Of a stretch of 64,000 bases of DNA, positions 1 through 12,123 are shown in pieces (position 1 is the stretch's first letter; each line of letters begins with the position of its first letter). Location: NCBI GenBank assembly GCA_963969495.1, contig OZ018321.1, forward strand, positions 193,376,087 to 193,440,086, in the 5' to 3' direction. The position numbers were made by a program, and so were the translations under genes. Below the pieces are notes generated by a model. That model made no database searches. It had not been told where the DNA came from and saw nothing but the letters and a program-made list of their open reading frames with translations. The DNA is from Ceratothoa steindachneri. Taxonomy: Eukaryota; Arthropoda; Malacostraca; Isopoda; Cymothoidae.

Positions 1-420
1 TGGAGCTCAGGAGACCATACATCAAAATAAACAGACAGTCAACAAGAGAATACCAAAGAAAAGTGTTTGGGATTTGATGGATACGGATGACCTTTGATAG
101 GCCCTTGTGGCTTCTGTCATCCGTGAAATTATGTTATGTTATATGTTATAAAGAACTCCGTTTTGGAAATAAAGTCAATCCTCCTAAAGAGAAGGGCCGT
201 TACACAGAACTGACGACGGAAGGGTGGTGTTGTATTTAATAAATAACTTTTTTATGTTTGGATATCTATCTAAACTTTGAAGTGTTTTAGTTGAATCCTG
301 AAGGTAACTGAATAATTCTAAATCTGCGGTTGATCGTGTTTGAGTGGGTTTTGTAAATCCCAAATAATCGTCACTGTCTGATACACCACTGGATGATTCA
401 GTTTCGGGTCCCTATCAATC

Positions 421-3031
421 ACTTGAATCATAATATTTTTAACAGAGTCTCAGTGGCTTGAACTGTCCCATGAAATACTGATATCTAACCAGCGGAATTT
501 GAAGAATAGATGGCTTGTTGATGCAATAATGGCATCTGTAACGCTAGCTTCATTTGTTAAGGTCAAAAAATATTTGTAGCGCTTTCCAAAGCCCTTAGTG
601 ACTGCATTTAGAAGAGGTTGGAAAAATTTCAGAGAACGTGACTAAAGGCTCTTCAACTTTTTTTTCCACAGTGAGAAAGATAAGGAGCAATTATCCATAA
701 AATAATTTTGCTCTTCCTGTAGGCGATCAATTGCCACTGCCATGGGAGCCAAAATTGAGACATACTCACCAAGAAATTCAATTTCGTGACTTTTGAACAC
801 TGGAAGTTCAAGGGACGTCATGAGTTGATGTAATTTGTCCTTGTGTTTTAAAAGTAATGTCAATGCATCAAACAGAGAGTTCCATCTTGTAATGCAAGGC
901 ACCTTTAATGAACAGTTGATAACAGTTTTGATATCTCTGCTGATTTTGGATAACCGCTTTTTTTCCATATTGCTGAGCATTTCCCTATCGCAACATGATT
1001 GATATTTGCAAAAGAAGATATTTTCAGTGCCTGTTTTGCATCAGTTGTGGCGACGAGACTAAGTGTGTGTGAAGCACAGCGCACATGTTAGGTAGGTTGA
1101 AGCTGCATGGGTCAGACGAAAGGTCTTCCTCCTGATCTAAGGCACTTCTCATTAAAAAAACTATCCTCCAGCTCTTACTCACCCTGATCTTCTTGACCTA
1201 CCTGGATTCCATCTTCTGAATCTGTGGACACATTTGCAGCAGTGACTGCAAGTTCCTTAAAACGCTTTAACAAAATTAGAGCCGTTAAATTTTACATATT
1301 AATATAATCGAGATAAATTCCACCAACAAATAGGTCTGCTTTCAGTCAAGAGCTGATAACTCCCTAGCTGTAAAGACATTTTCGATTTCATATTTCATAA
1401 AGAGCAAAATCTTAACATACCCAATGAACTGTAACACCAAAAAAACTCCCGTGACGAGTTGACCAAATATCTGCAGTATGACATAAGTAAGAGGTACTGC
1501 CTAGTTTAATCTTCAGCAGAGCTCTTGTCACTTTCTCTTCTTCTATTAGATTTCAACCTAGTGTTGGCCTTGAAATGACGTCAACTGAAGAATTTAAACC
1601 TGCGGTAGTGGAATGTGTAATTATTGTGAGTGAATTTAATTTTCACAGTGAAATGAGAATATATTATGGCATGTATATAAAACTTTATATATGAAATATA
1701 GCTATATAGGACTGATACATTAATTAATAAATATATTATTAGTCCTTCATATTCAGAATTACATAGTAAATATTAACTTTTAGTATTATTAGAAATATAT
1801 ACATTATCAAGCTTTATCTCCTACATTTTGACGGGCGGGAATGCTAATTTTGACATAATGATATATAGGTATTGCTACTATAACGAAATACATCGTTATA
1901 GGAATTCATCTAATAACTACATATAATCGATCAATAATTGTACTAATCATTCCTGAAAAATTTTATTCAATAATATCTTCAAGTAAATGCTAGCGTGCTT
2001 TAAGAATATATGTATGTGGATTCTCATGAAATTATTGTAATATATTAACCTCTGTTCTTTGTATATGTCTTTCTTTATTTAACTTCGTTATATTGCTTAC
2101 GTAGTGACCAAAGAGCTGAACGCTTTAGTATTCGGTCGTTATAAGAATAAACCTGTAATACTAATACTATAATTGTAAACAACATTTGTAACTCAGAACT
2201 CACCTTTAATTAGTCTCACAAAAGCTCGTTGCTCCATAGTTGATAGGGGATGCACACCTTGTATGATAAAATCTGCTATAAGCTTACCAACAACAGATTA
2301 TTTGACCTTCATAGTATTTACTGCAAAACACTCCGCTAATATCTTTACTTTAACACCACTGCATGAAGGACTATCGTCTAATACTGAACATTTTCTTTTT
2401 GAATCTTTTATTTGAGGTGTGACGTAGTCATCCGCTTTTTGCACCAAAGCAGGGTGCTTTCTCTGTTAATAAATGTACATTATCAGATAATTAAAGGACA
2501 TTTGTTTCACGTTGCCATAATTCACGTTAAATTAAATCAGCATATACTATAAATAAAGGTTTTGCAAAAGGAAGCAGGTAGGTTCGTGCATGGTAAACCT
2601 ACGCTACTTAACATTATCGTTAGCTAATAGCAATTTTGCTATTTAAAAAAAATAAGAAATAGTTAAACTTTTCAATTCAATTAAGTATCATATAATTAGC
2701 TTTAATACATTCTTACCTTCAAATGAATGCGTAGATTGGCAGTAGCATTGCTCGCCACAGAGATTTCGCCATTGCATGATATACATACACACTTCACTTT
2801 TTTTCCGTCGGAAGACTTCACTCTAAACAATTTACCATCTAGTAAAGGATGACTATAATTAGATGATTCTTGATCTTCCTCGTCTTTATTATTGTCTAAT
2901 CTCTCCATTTCACACTCTTCCGAAGAAGCTGAAGTTACCAGGCAGCTGTTGAAATAACGCGGAGCGCTCTCACTATACAACCGAACACAACTGTGACCAT
3001 CTGTTAACTGAATTTGAACTGATGCAAGCAA
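421..3031 (-). pseudogene. hAT-family (ZBED-like) transposase, spliced and degenerate
   Basis: Remnant of a cut-and-paste hAT transposase read on the minus strand. The first exon (about 2717-3031) carries a BED zinc finger with a CISC pair and the first His of the H-x4-H. It stops at a good donor, GTAAGA. The second exon (about 2204-2462, acceptor AG, donor GTGAGT) supplies the second His, so the finger is rebuilt only by splicing. It goes on with a family-typical block containing IQGVHPLSTMEQRAF. A third exon (about 1421-1590) has the block TADIWSTRHGSFFGVTVHW and ends at GTATGT. Further blocks are RCASHTLSLVATTD (about 1010-1090), TRWNSLFDALTLLL (about 840-890) and HLFFKFRWL (about 490-520). 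In-frame stops occur in exons 2 and 3 and near 455. No terminal inverted repeats were found. It may be a dead transposon or a decayed ZBED-like gene. Confidence 0.8.
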
Positions 3032-3231
3032 TCTTCCCTCACCGACTCACGCAGTCAACCGTTTGTGTCATACAAGTTGCGATAAGCTGAAACATACATT
3101 AAGGGTTCCTAACAGCTATATAGACCTATTATCAGTAAAGTATCTATTTGCAAAAAGGATTTAAATATATGATTTCAAATGTATTTACAAATATCATTTT
3201 AAATATATAAATGTATTTAAATACCGCACAC

Positions 3232-3233
<2 letters not shown>

Positions 3234-3291
<58 letters not shown>
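3234..3291. repeat. (TA)n microsatellite
   Basis: Uninterrupted alternating TA, about 58 bp, between AT-rich spacer and a dispersed repeat copy. Confidence 0.97.
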
Positions 3292-3292
<1 letters not shown>

Positions 3293-3350
3293 AATGTTTC
3301 ATTAAAGTCGAATCTTCATAATTGTGTGCATATTGAACTTTCTCGGAATT

Positions 3351-4062
3351 GGAGACTTTTTTTGCCCAGTAATCAAACTGTTTATTCGAAAGGTGTTAGA
3401 TTACGTTAGTGACGCTGGAAGGTGCTCTCTGTCCGTCCCGAGTCATTGAGTCCTTTCTGGGGTGCTGATTCGGAAGATGGAAAAGCAAACAGTTGCGTTA
3501 ATGAAAACCAAAGAAAAGAAAATATTATCTCCTTTATTGTTTCACCTCCTCTGTCATGATTTGCATAAGTTTAACACTTCAATGAATTTATCCCTGCAAG
3601 CCTCATGAAGCCCACAGCTTTTTGTTTGTAATTTTACGCCATCTTCTGATGTGGGTGAACGAAGGCAATTCCCCCTTCCCCCCCCCGCCCCCGATCATTT
3701 CTGACATATTAACCGTTTCCCTGAGAGTTCATTTTTGCTTTTTTTAAATTTGTAGATTTACCATTCTTACCTCTACTCTTTTATCTCATTATCTCTACTA
3801 TTTTTTTCTTTATCTTCCTTCTCTTTCGTTTCTTCAACACCAAATGTATCGGGACCTGGTTTTAATTAATTTAGTAATAGTATTAATACGTATAAGCAAT
3901 AAAACTGGCGCTAAGTATTAATTCTACTTTACCTAACCTTTTCTGAAGATTAAAATAAAAAAGTAGACGGAATTGTGGTGCTTCCTTGGGTCTCGGGATG
4001 GATGTAAAAATTAATTCGGGAATTCAATCACTCCTTCCAAAAGTTTATCTATCTATCTATCT
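3351..4062 (+). repeat. Dispersed repeat, copy 1 (Helitron-associated)
   Basis: Near-identical to 21380-22460. Shared landmarks are CAGTAATCAAACTG, CCGTCCCGAGTCATTGAG, CGGGACCTGGTTTTAATTAA and the 3' tetranucleotide run (TCTA)n. Relative to the second copy it lacks about 370 bp that should lie near 3960, which looks like an internal deletion. Its 3' part runs into a CT-rich tract and then (TA)n, so the hairpin/CTAG terminus seen in copy 2 is missing here. Confidence 0.85.
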
Positions 4063-4079
4063 ATCTATCGATCAATCTA

Positions 4080-5180
<1,101 letters not shown>

Positions 5181-5207
<27 letters not shown>
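5181..5207. repeat. (TA)n tract
   Basis: Short TA run between the mariner and the minus-oriented PLE 3' end. Together with 4163-4226 it looks like one tract split by the mariner. Confidence 0.95.
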
Positions 5208-5210
<3 letters not shown>

Positions 5211-5720
5211 GAATATAAAAACCTAGGTGATTACACTAATCATTTATTGGCCGGACGTTCTGGACCTTCACTAGGACCATCTTTAGCGATTGTATTGATT
5301 AATGAGAAGGGGAAGGAAAATTAACGAGAACAGTTAAAAGAATGCATTATAATGGCTAAAGAGCGGATGAAGACAAGTTAAAATAAGAAAATTGACAATT
5401 ATTGAGATTAAAGTAAAAACACAAATAAAAATATATATAATTAGTTAATACTATCCAGTGTAATTTTTTAAAAATAATAGAAAGAAGTGAAATTATAACA
5501 TAAACTGACTTGAATATCAAATATTAAAGGTAACTGGAGTAAACAATAAAATAACCTATTATATTAAATTATAAAAAATAACAAAAAGCCCGAAAGCAAA
5601 TTAGAATGAATTAAACAGTGACTAACCTTTATCGTGGGAGTTGAGAAATCAACTGCTCTAAGATGAAATCGGGGTAATAATTAAATTTGAAGAAATCCCT
5701 TAAATCCAGTTTGACCAGTT
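5208..5720 (-). mobile_element. Penelope-like element 3' end (minus)
   Basis: Read on the minus strand, this starts with a short coding-like tail (PDFILEQLISQLP, about 5638-5680) and continues as AT-rich 3' UTR. It ends in a PLE-style terminus near 5217-5280: GTGAAGGTCCAGAACGTCC followed by an AATAAATG stretch. It runs directly into (TA)n at 5207. The assignment rests on this terminal motif, on the neighbouring GIY-YIG remnant in opposite orientation, and on the same arrangement elsewhere in the window. Confidence 0.65.
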
Positions 5721-5724
5721 TGTA

Positions 5725-6260
5725 TCGAAATTTCTCTCCAAAATATATTATCCTCGACCCTTTCTTACTACTGTTTCTAAACAGAAGGTTTTCATTATAC
5801 TACCCTATCTCGAGCATTTGACATCTGAGTTTAACAAACTCCATCTTTCTACCCTCAATGCCAATTCATTTGTATAAATTTCAACCCTGTATCGTTAAAT
5901 TCCTTTTTTCTCCATAAGGAGCCAATCCCTTTGGGCTTGCGATCCTGTATAATTTACAATTATACATGTACAACCTGCCACAGTCGTTATGTAAGCTAAA
6001 CTGGCTTACAAGTCAAATGCAGAATCGCAAAGTACTTAGGTTTGTCTCATAGGAGTGGTATTTCCATGTCTAAACCTGAAGCCTCTTCCATCAGGCAACA
6101 CTCTTAGTATCACCATCATCCTCTTAATTCTGATTCATTTACCATATTATCTTCAGGCTTAGCTTCTCTCTATTTGACAATCTTAGAGTCACTGTACATC
6201 AATAAAATAAAGCCAAACGTAAATAATTACTCCTCCTCAATTAAACTATTCACTATATAT

Positions 6261-6261
<1 letters not shown>
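5725..6261 (+). pseudogene. Penelope-like element GIY-YIG endonuclease remnant (plus)
   Basis: Decayed C-terminus of a PLE polyprotein. The GIY-YIG family block is visible as YNYTCTTCHSRYVS (about 5954-5995), a KCRIAKYLGLSHRSGISMS stretch, and the family-typical end ILESLYINKIKPNVNN (about 6183-6230). Stops and small frameshifts interrupt it. PLE endonucleases nick target DNA to prime reverse transcription. The frame runs straight into (TA)n at about 6262 without its own 3' UTR. The missing UTR is probably the inverted segment at 5208-5720. Confidence 0.75.

Positions 6262-6329
<68 letters not shown>
6262..6329. repeat. (TA)n tract
   Basis: About 62 bp of near-pure TA closing the PLE unit on its right. 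6330-6629 holds no recognisable gene. Confidence 0.95.
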
Positions 6330-6332
<3 letters not shown>

Positions 6333-6627
6333 GAAATATCCTGGAATCATTTTTAATCTCCCACACAAAGGAGAGTAATCTCAACATTAGCCTAGGGCTG
6401 TTTTCGCTAGATCCAATTTTATCACTTTTTCAAAAAAATCCGACTTATCTGATAGCATTACAAAGTTGACCTCATAGGGAAAGGCGCTTAGTATGAATAC
6501 TGTGTATCTTATTTTTCGTATCATTGTGAATTTGGAAATGTCGAATAGACGAAAGTACTAACTCCATCCGCCTTTAATTCAGTATTCATATTTATAGTTG
6601 TCACGCGCTAACTTTCGTGATATTTGC

Positions 6628-6630
<3 letters not shown>

Positions 6631-6721
<91 letters not shown>
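6631..6721. repeat. (TA)n tract
   Basis: About 91 bp of pure TA, followed directly by the first copy of a GGAAGCAACTGCAGGATCTG direct repeat. Confidence 0.97.
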
Positions 6722-6724
<3 letters not shown>

Positions 6725-7283
6725 AAGGAAGCAACTGCAGGATCTGCGGGTGATTATACAACCACCACAGGTCTATGCCATTTTTATTTTCTGTCTTTCA
6801 AATAAAATTTGAAGACAGAAAGAAAGATGCAGAAACCTGGTGTAGCTGACTATAAATACACATATTACAAGGGGAATAAGAATTGGACGCGAATGAGCAA
6901 ATGAGACAAGAAACCGAGTTTTTTTTAAAGGCAAGAGAGAGGGACATTAGAAGAATCCAGAATCAAAGGGAGCAGAGGGCGGCACAGTGAAGGCGATCCT
7001 TTACCGAGAAGACAGAAATAACGCTAGGGAAAAAAAAGTTTTGAATTCCTGGCCGGGACTCGAACCCGGGTCTGCTGATTGCCGGTCATATGCGTTACCG
7101 CTAAGCTACCAGGCACAGTAACTATATTTCGCCCAAAGCGTTACCCCATCAAACCCAGTATCTCCCTAAGCTAGGAACTTCCAAGGAATTTTTATACCAC
7201 ATCCCCTTACCCGCTCACAATTTAAAGGCTCACTGCCAATGTCACACACTAAGGAAGCAACTACAGGATCTGCGGGTGATTAA
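6725..7283. repeat. SINE-like unit bounded by 32-bp direct repeats
   Basis: A sequence of about 32 bp containing GAAGCAACTGCAGGATCTGC occurs at 6725-6757 and again, with one change, at 7251-7283. Each copy abuts a (TA)n tract. Between them lie a purine-rich body, a short A run (about 7031-7037) and the minus-strand tRNA-like sequence at 7046-7115. The layout fits a tRNA-derived SINE inserted in, or duplicated with, a TA-flanked repeat. Family not identified. Confidence 0.5.
7046..7115 (-). tRNA. tRNA-like sequence (probable SINE head or pseudo-tRNA)
   Basis: Read on minus, it has a perfect A box (TAGCTTAGCGG) and a perfect B box (GGTTCGAGTCC). The T arm is a full 5-bp stem with a TTCGAGT loop, and the 7-bp acceptor stem has one mismatch. 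The anticodon arm is weak, with three pairs, loop CCGGCAA and a C where U33 is invariant. The would-be anticodon is GGC (Ala). This pattern points to a SINE head or pseudogene with a working-looking internal Pol III promoter and not to a true tRNA. Confidence 0.55.
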
Positions 7284-7293
7284 AAATGGCATA

Positions 7294-7296
<3 letters not shown>

Positions 7297-7349
<53 letters not shown>
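7297..7349. repeat. (TA)n tract
   Basis: About 53 bp of TA between the SINE-like unit and the next pseudogene. Confidence 0.96.
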
Positions 7350-7352
<3 letters not shown>

Positions 7353-7428
7353 GATATATTTGTAATATTGCTAATATATTTTTCCTCATTTTTAGATTCC
7401 GAATATCTCTAGAGGCTGTATAAATTCC

Positions 7429-8960
7429 GCAGACATATTTTGCTATGTCTGCGGGCAATTTACCCCTTCATATTCCAGGAGCAATATTACTCCTCTGTTG
7501 AAGCGTTGTTACGAGTATTTAGCTTATTTTGGCTGCAGATTAGGAGACCAAGACAAGACATTTGCCCCACACAAAGCTTGTAATAGTTGCATGAGTAAGC
7601 TTCAAATGTGGTCAGTTGGAAAACTTAAATGTATGCCCTTTGAAGTACTCGTACCAATGGTATGGCAAGAGCAGAAGAATCACCATGATGACTGCTACTT
7701 TTGTATGACTAAATTAGCTGGATTCAACAAGAAGACTAAAGATCGCATAAAATACCCAAATATTCCTTCAGCAATAAGGCCTGTTCCACACTCAGATGAT
7801 ACACTTGTGCCTGTGCCTGTGCCAATCAGATGGAAGTAGACTATGAACCATCAACAAATGACGAGCCCAAACTCTTTAACCAAACTGAGCTCAACGACCT
7901 GGTGTGAGTCCTTAACCTTCCAAAAGAAAGTGCACAGTTACTTGGTTCTAGACTGAAGGATCACAGGCTTCTAGCTTCTGGAACAACATTCGTTTGGTAC
8001 CGTCATCGTGAAGCGGAATTCATTCAGTTCTTTAAGAAAGAGGATTCTTTAGTTTTCTGTTCAAATATTTCTGGCCTTATCGAACACATGGGGATGCCGT
8101 ACAAAGCAGATGAATGGAGGCTCTTCATTGATTCTTCTAACAGAAGTTTATTTAAAGGTTGTTCTTCTCTGCAATGGCAACACAGCTGCATCTATGCTAA
8201 TTGGCCATAGTATCCAAATGTCCGAAACTTACGAAAATTTGAAAACACTAATAACTGCAATCAAGTACCATTAGGGGATACACCAAGTATCCCTTTTATG
8301 TGTGCATCTGAGATAGTAGGGCTGACAGCCAGCACTATGAAAAATAGGAATGGCCACCAAGAACCAGCTTTTTACCCGGAAATTACAACGTGAGAGCTAT
8401 GCCACTAGTTGGCCGCAAGAAAATTCTGCTACCACCACTCCACATAAAATTAGGGCCTATGAAAAATTATGTAAAGGCCTTGAACAAGAATGGAGCTGCT
8501 TTCAGGGACCTGGAGTCAAAGTTTCCTCGTGTAAGTGAAAGCAAGCTAAAGCTACGGAATCTTTGTTGGCCCTCAGATTCGGGAATTAATGAAGGACAAG
8601 CATTTTGAGGAACCATTAGCAGGTGTCGAGGTGAATGCCTGGTTTTCCTTCAAGCAGATTGTCTATAACTTCTTGGGAAACACCCGCTCCCCAGAATATG
8701 AAAAAATGATCCAAGATCTGATTTCAAGTTTTCAACAACTTGGGTCTAGAATGAGTGTAAAGATGCACTTTTTGAACTCACATCTTGACTATTTCACCAC
8801 GAATTATGGAACAAGGAGAGCGTTTCCATCATGATATTTGCACCATGGAAACTTGATAGCAGGGAAAATGGAATGTCAGCATAATGGCAGATGACAACTG
8901 GTCATTGAAACGTGATGATCCCGATGCACAGCACAAGTGCAAATCACAGCGGTACGTCTT
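7429..8960 (+). pseudogene. Degenerate member of a repeated uncharacterised protein family
   Basis: I recognise the sequence style of a multi-copy animal family usually left uncharacterised. Frames shift several times. Marks in order: FCYVCG with further Cys pairs (about 7438-7460, a zinc-site look), YFGCRLGDQDKTFAPHKACN (about 7530-7590), DDCYFCMTKLAG (about 7690-7725), YPNIPSAIRPVPHSDD, LLGSRLKDHRLL (about 7940), EWRLFIDSSNRSLFK (about 8112-8156), LLPPLHIKLGPMKNYVKAL (about 8427-8483), and MHFLNSHLDYF then HDICTMET and QGKWNVSIMADD (about 8763-8900). A central block between about 8160 and 8340 is scrambled or deleted. The Met used near 7498 would be TTG, and the family frame extends upstream of it. 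Probably transposon-borne; inactive. Confidence 0.65.
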
Positions 8961-9540
8961 CCTTTGAATTGGTTTGTAGGCTAACCATAAGAGCATGTTT
9001 TTTTTACATTCATTTGATTTAATGTTGATGAGTGTCGTAGAATGGACTCTCGACGATATACCATATATAACTATTTGTTGAGGGAACTTATTAAATTATC
9101 TTAGAGTGCGTGGATGTCTAGGGGGCCGAGATTATGTATCTTCGATATGCTTAAGAAGTGGAACTGAGCTCAAGGATAATAATATTGCTATCATTAATAA
9201 AATAGAGTTTTATTAATAATAACTATCAACAATACACAAAACGGAAAATATTGACATAAACAGAGAATGGAAAGGGTCGTGGGGGCTTGGGCTAATCCAA
9301 GAATTAAAAGATTTAAAAAGGTAAAACAAATATAGAGTTAAAGAGATGGGATGGTTCGCTAAACCATTTAAAGCACAGGTTCTAATTGACAAAAGAGTTA
9401 AATACTCGAAGGTAACGTTCGGCTTACGTAATTTTATACTAGTGGTACAGAGGAAGTCGACGTGAAGGAATTTTCGGTCCGCTAAAGAGTTCCAGCCGAA
9501 AGGGGGGGGGATAAAAGGATCCTGACGTGGCGTCTTGGGA

Positions 9541-9855
9541 ATGAGAACCGTTTCTCGACGAACGGCTTGAAGAACAATGGCTGTTCTACGTTGTTCTCTT
9601 CTGAACAACAGGGGGGGTGAGAACCGTCTCTTGTCTACGGGCTCAAGAACAATGGCTGCTCTAATGTTGTTCTCTTCTGAACAACAAAGGGGAAGGGTGA
9701 GAACCGTTTCTTGGCGAACGGGCTCAAAAGAACAATGGCTGCTTTACGTTGTTCTCTTCTTAACAACAGGGGAAGGGGTGAGAACCGTTTCTGGTCAACG
9801 GGCTCGAACGAACAATGGCTGTTCTAACGTTGTTCTCTTTCTGAACAACGAGGGG
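9541..9855. repeat. Minisatellite, about 78-bp unit, four copies
   Basis: Unit start AGAACCG recurs at about 9544, 9620, 9700 and 9781. Each unit carries ACAATGGCTG and a GTTGTTCTCTTCTGAACAAC palindrome-like block. The open frames across it are a by-product of the repeat. 8961-9540 and 9856-10600 otherwise show no recognisable gene. They may include the gypsy leader or LTR, but no direct LTR pair was found. Confidence 0.85.
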
Positions 9856-10615
9856 GAAGCCTTGTGGACTTGGCGTCATGAAAGGCTTGAACCTTGGCAC
9901 TCAAGGGATATTGTCCTCCTTCTGGACAAGTAATGGTGAATCTCGAGGTCGAGGTCCCTTGGCGCACAAAGTGAGAGAGGGTCGGGGTGATGTTTCGCGA
10001 CGAAAATCTGGATCTCCAATCTGATCTTAGTGGTAAAGTTTCCATCTAAATAGTCGAGACACTCCCTTGGCGTGGGGGACAATGGAGTGAGAGCTTCGAG
10101 GGAATGCACAGCCGAGCCTGGGAACAATGCCTTATCTGCCCATAAGCCTAACTCAATCTGGCGAGGTCGGCGTATGGGGGCGAACGGGGGGAAGATAAAC
10201 CTCCTTGTTTAAACATTGACTCAGGTGGCTGCAATAAGGCGCCAAACTTCAAAGCGAAGATGCACGTGGGAGCATCATGGTTTTAAATAACATGGGATAG
10301 GGGTTGAAATTAACGCGGCCTCAACCCGTTCTATTACAATGAGTTTTATTCATTTCATGATAACCGTGATTTATTTCATGTTGATTTGGTATACATATGT
10401 TCTTGAAACTAAAATAATGTGCTCTTCCATGATTACTTATTCATTTTAAATAAGTAACAATATATTAAAAATGCACATTTATTGTTATCATTAATTTGTA
10501 TTTGATTCAAAATCCTTACATGCTAGAAAAAAATGGTTTAGATATTTAAAATCAGCAACCCAAGAATATGTAAGATCACATCCATGAATAAAAATAAAAA
10601 TAAAAAATTAAAAAA

Positions 10616-11520
10616 TGCAGACCAGTGTTAGAGAGTTAGCTGAACAAAAAGAAATTAGAGATAGAGAGAGAGAGTGAATTCGCCAATACGAATTAGAATT
10701 AAATCGTGATCGGCTCGAAACCCTTTCAGTAAATTCCCGTGTAGGAGCCTCTCAATCCACCTCCGTTAAAATCCCCACGGATCTTTTATTTCACTCACTT
10801 CGATAACATTTTTAAAGTTAATCATTGGGACATCGAAACGGACGGTGTCGCTAAGCTTCTTCCCCTCATTAGCTCACAGCTCCGAGACCTATGTGTATCC
10901 CTTCCCTCGGAAGCTACGGTAGATTACTCCACCCTCAAATCTGAACTTTTCGCGGCGTATAATATGACGCCTCACTTCTGCCGCGCCAAATTTCGCCACG
11001 CCGGCATCCAACCAAATATGATTTTCCGTCATTTTGGTTATACCCTTTCCCGTAATTTCAATTTTTGTTTTTGTTTTTTTTTTTGTTCTAAGGGATCAGT
11101 TGCTGGCATCGCTAACACCAGAGATCCGCTCCTTTGTGAAGGATCGTCGGTGCAACTCCTTCAAAGAGTGCATAGAAAAAGCAGATATACATGCGGCGAG
11201 TCACAACCTATATCTGAAGGAAAATAAAAAGCTTTCCCCTTCACCCTCCAAATAAAATTAATAACTTGCTTTTCCCTCTTAAGAACTCCCCAAAATTCGC
11301 CAATGTTACGGGTCCCTTTAAGCCCAGAAGTTTCCCTCAATCGGAACCCGGTGATGTCAAGCCCCTCATATCTAATCACCCGGCGTCAACTTTTCCCCGT
11401 ATGTCAATCGTATGTTTTGCGTGCGGTGTCGAAGGCCACTCGCGCCCAAATTGCCCCCAAAATTCCCAATTCCGTGGTAATCCTATTCACCAGGTCCACC
11501 AGGTAAGTGCCGCTCCAGCT
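10616..11520 (+). pseudogene. gag: Gypsy Gag
   Basis: Starts at an ATG with a charged coiled-coil-like stretch (RELAEQKEIRDRERE) that is soon broken by a stop and frameshift. Later Gag blocks are DNIFKVNHWDIETDGVAKLL (about 10800-10860), SSQLRDLCVSLPSEATVDY, SELFAAYNMTPHFCRAKF (about 10940-10995), and LLASLTPEIRSFVKDRRCN (about 11100-11160). It ends with a CCHC zinc knuckle CFACGVEGHSRPNC (about 11415-11456). An inserted T-rich run near 11060-11085 shifts the frame. The protein would package element RNA. Confidence 0.8.
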
Positions 11521-12027
11521 CCACCTCCATCGCGACCAGAAACCCCAGCTCCAATCTCGTCTCCCAGTACCCAAGCGCGCCATGTTAATTTCCTCTTTGA
11601 CAAGAGTTCTCCAGGGAGCTTGATATTTGAAAACGGAAGCGTTAATGGGTGCCGAGTCTCCACCCTCATCCGCGATACCAAGTGTACCTGTATCGTGGTA
11701 TCGAATGAACTTCTTTCCCCGGTGGCTCCCGACCACAAAAAGTTTGCGGTAGTCCATGACTACCACTACCTGGGACGCGCAAACCGCTTCCCCATTGTGA
11801 ATTGTCACCTGGAGTGTCACCACTTTTCCGGATGGGCTGAAGTCGTGTCAGCCACTATCAAATTCTGTTCCATTTTGGTAGGACAGTGCCCCCAAGTCTC
11901 ATTTAACTCTGTGGCTCAGCCCGTTATCACGAGAGCCCAGGCAGAGGAGGAATCCCAGACGCCCGCTGCTCTTGAATTTCACTTAGATTCAGATTTCAGC
12001 GGCGTTATGACCGAAGAATTCGCTTAA
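11521..12027 (+). pseudogene. Gypsy aspartic protease region
   Basis: In the same open frame as the zinc knuckle, after a Pro-rich linker. The expected active-site triplet D-T/S-G appears as DTK in LIRDTKCTCIVVSNELL (about 11668-11718), so the catalytic Gly is lost. The frame ends at 12027 after an acidic stretch. The family role is cleavage of the Gag-Pol polyprotein. Confidence 0.65.
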
Positions 12028-12123
12028 AGACAGAAGGAGTGCCCAAATCTTCTTTCCTTGTGAGAAAAATCTCGGAGCCTCGAGTAGGATTCTGTCCGCT
12101 GTAACAAGACAGCCTCTTATATC

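Noticed and set aside
7046..7115. Functional tRNA-Ala(GGC)
   Set aside because: C at position 33, only three anticodon-stem pairs and an acceptor mismatch argue for a SINE head or pseudogene.
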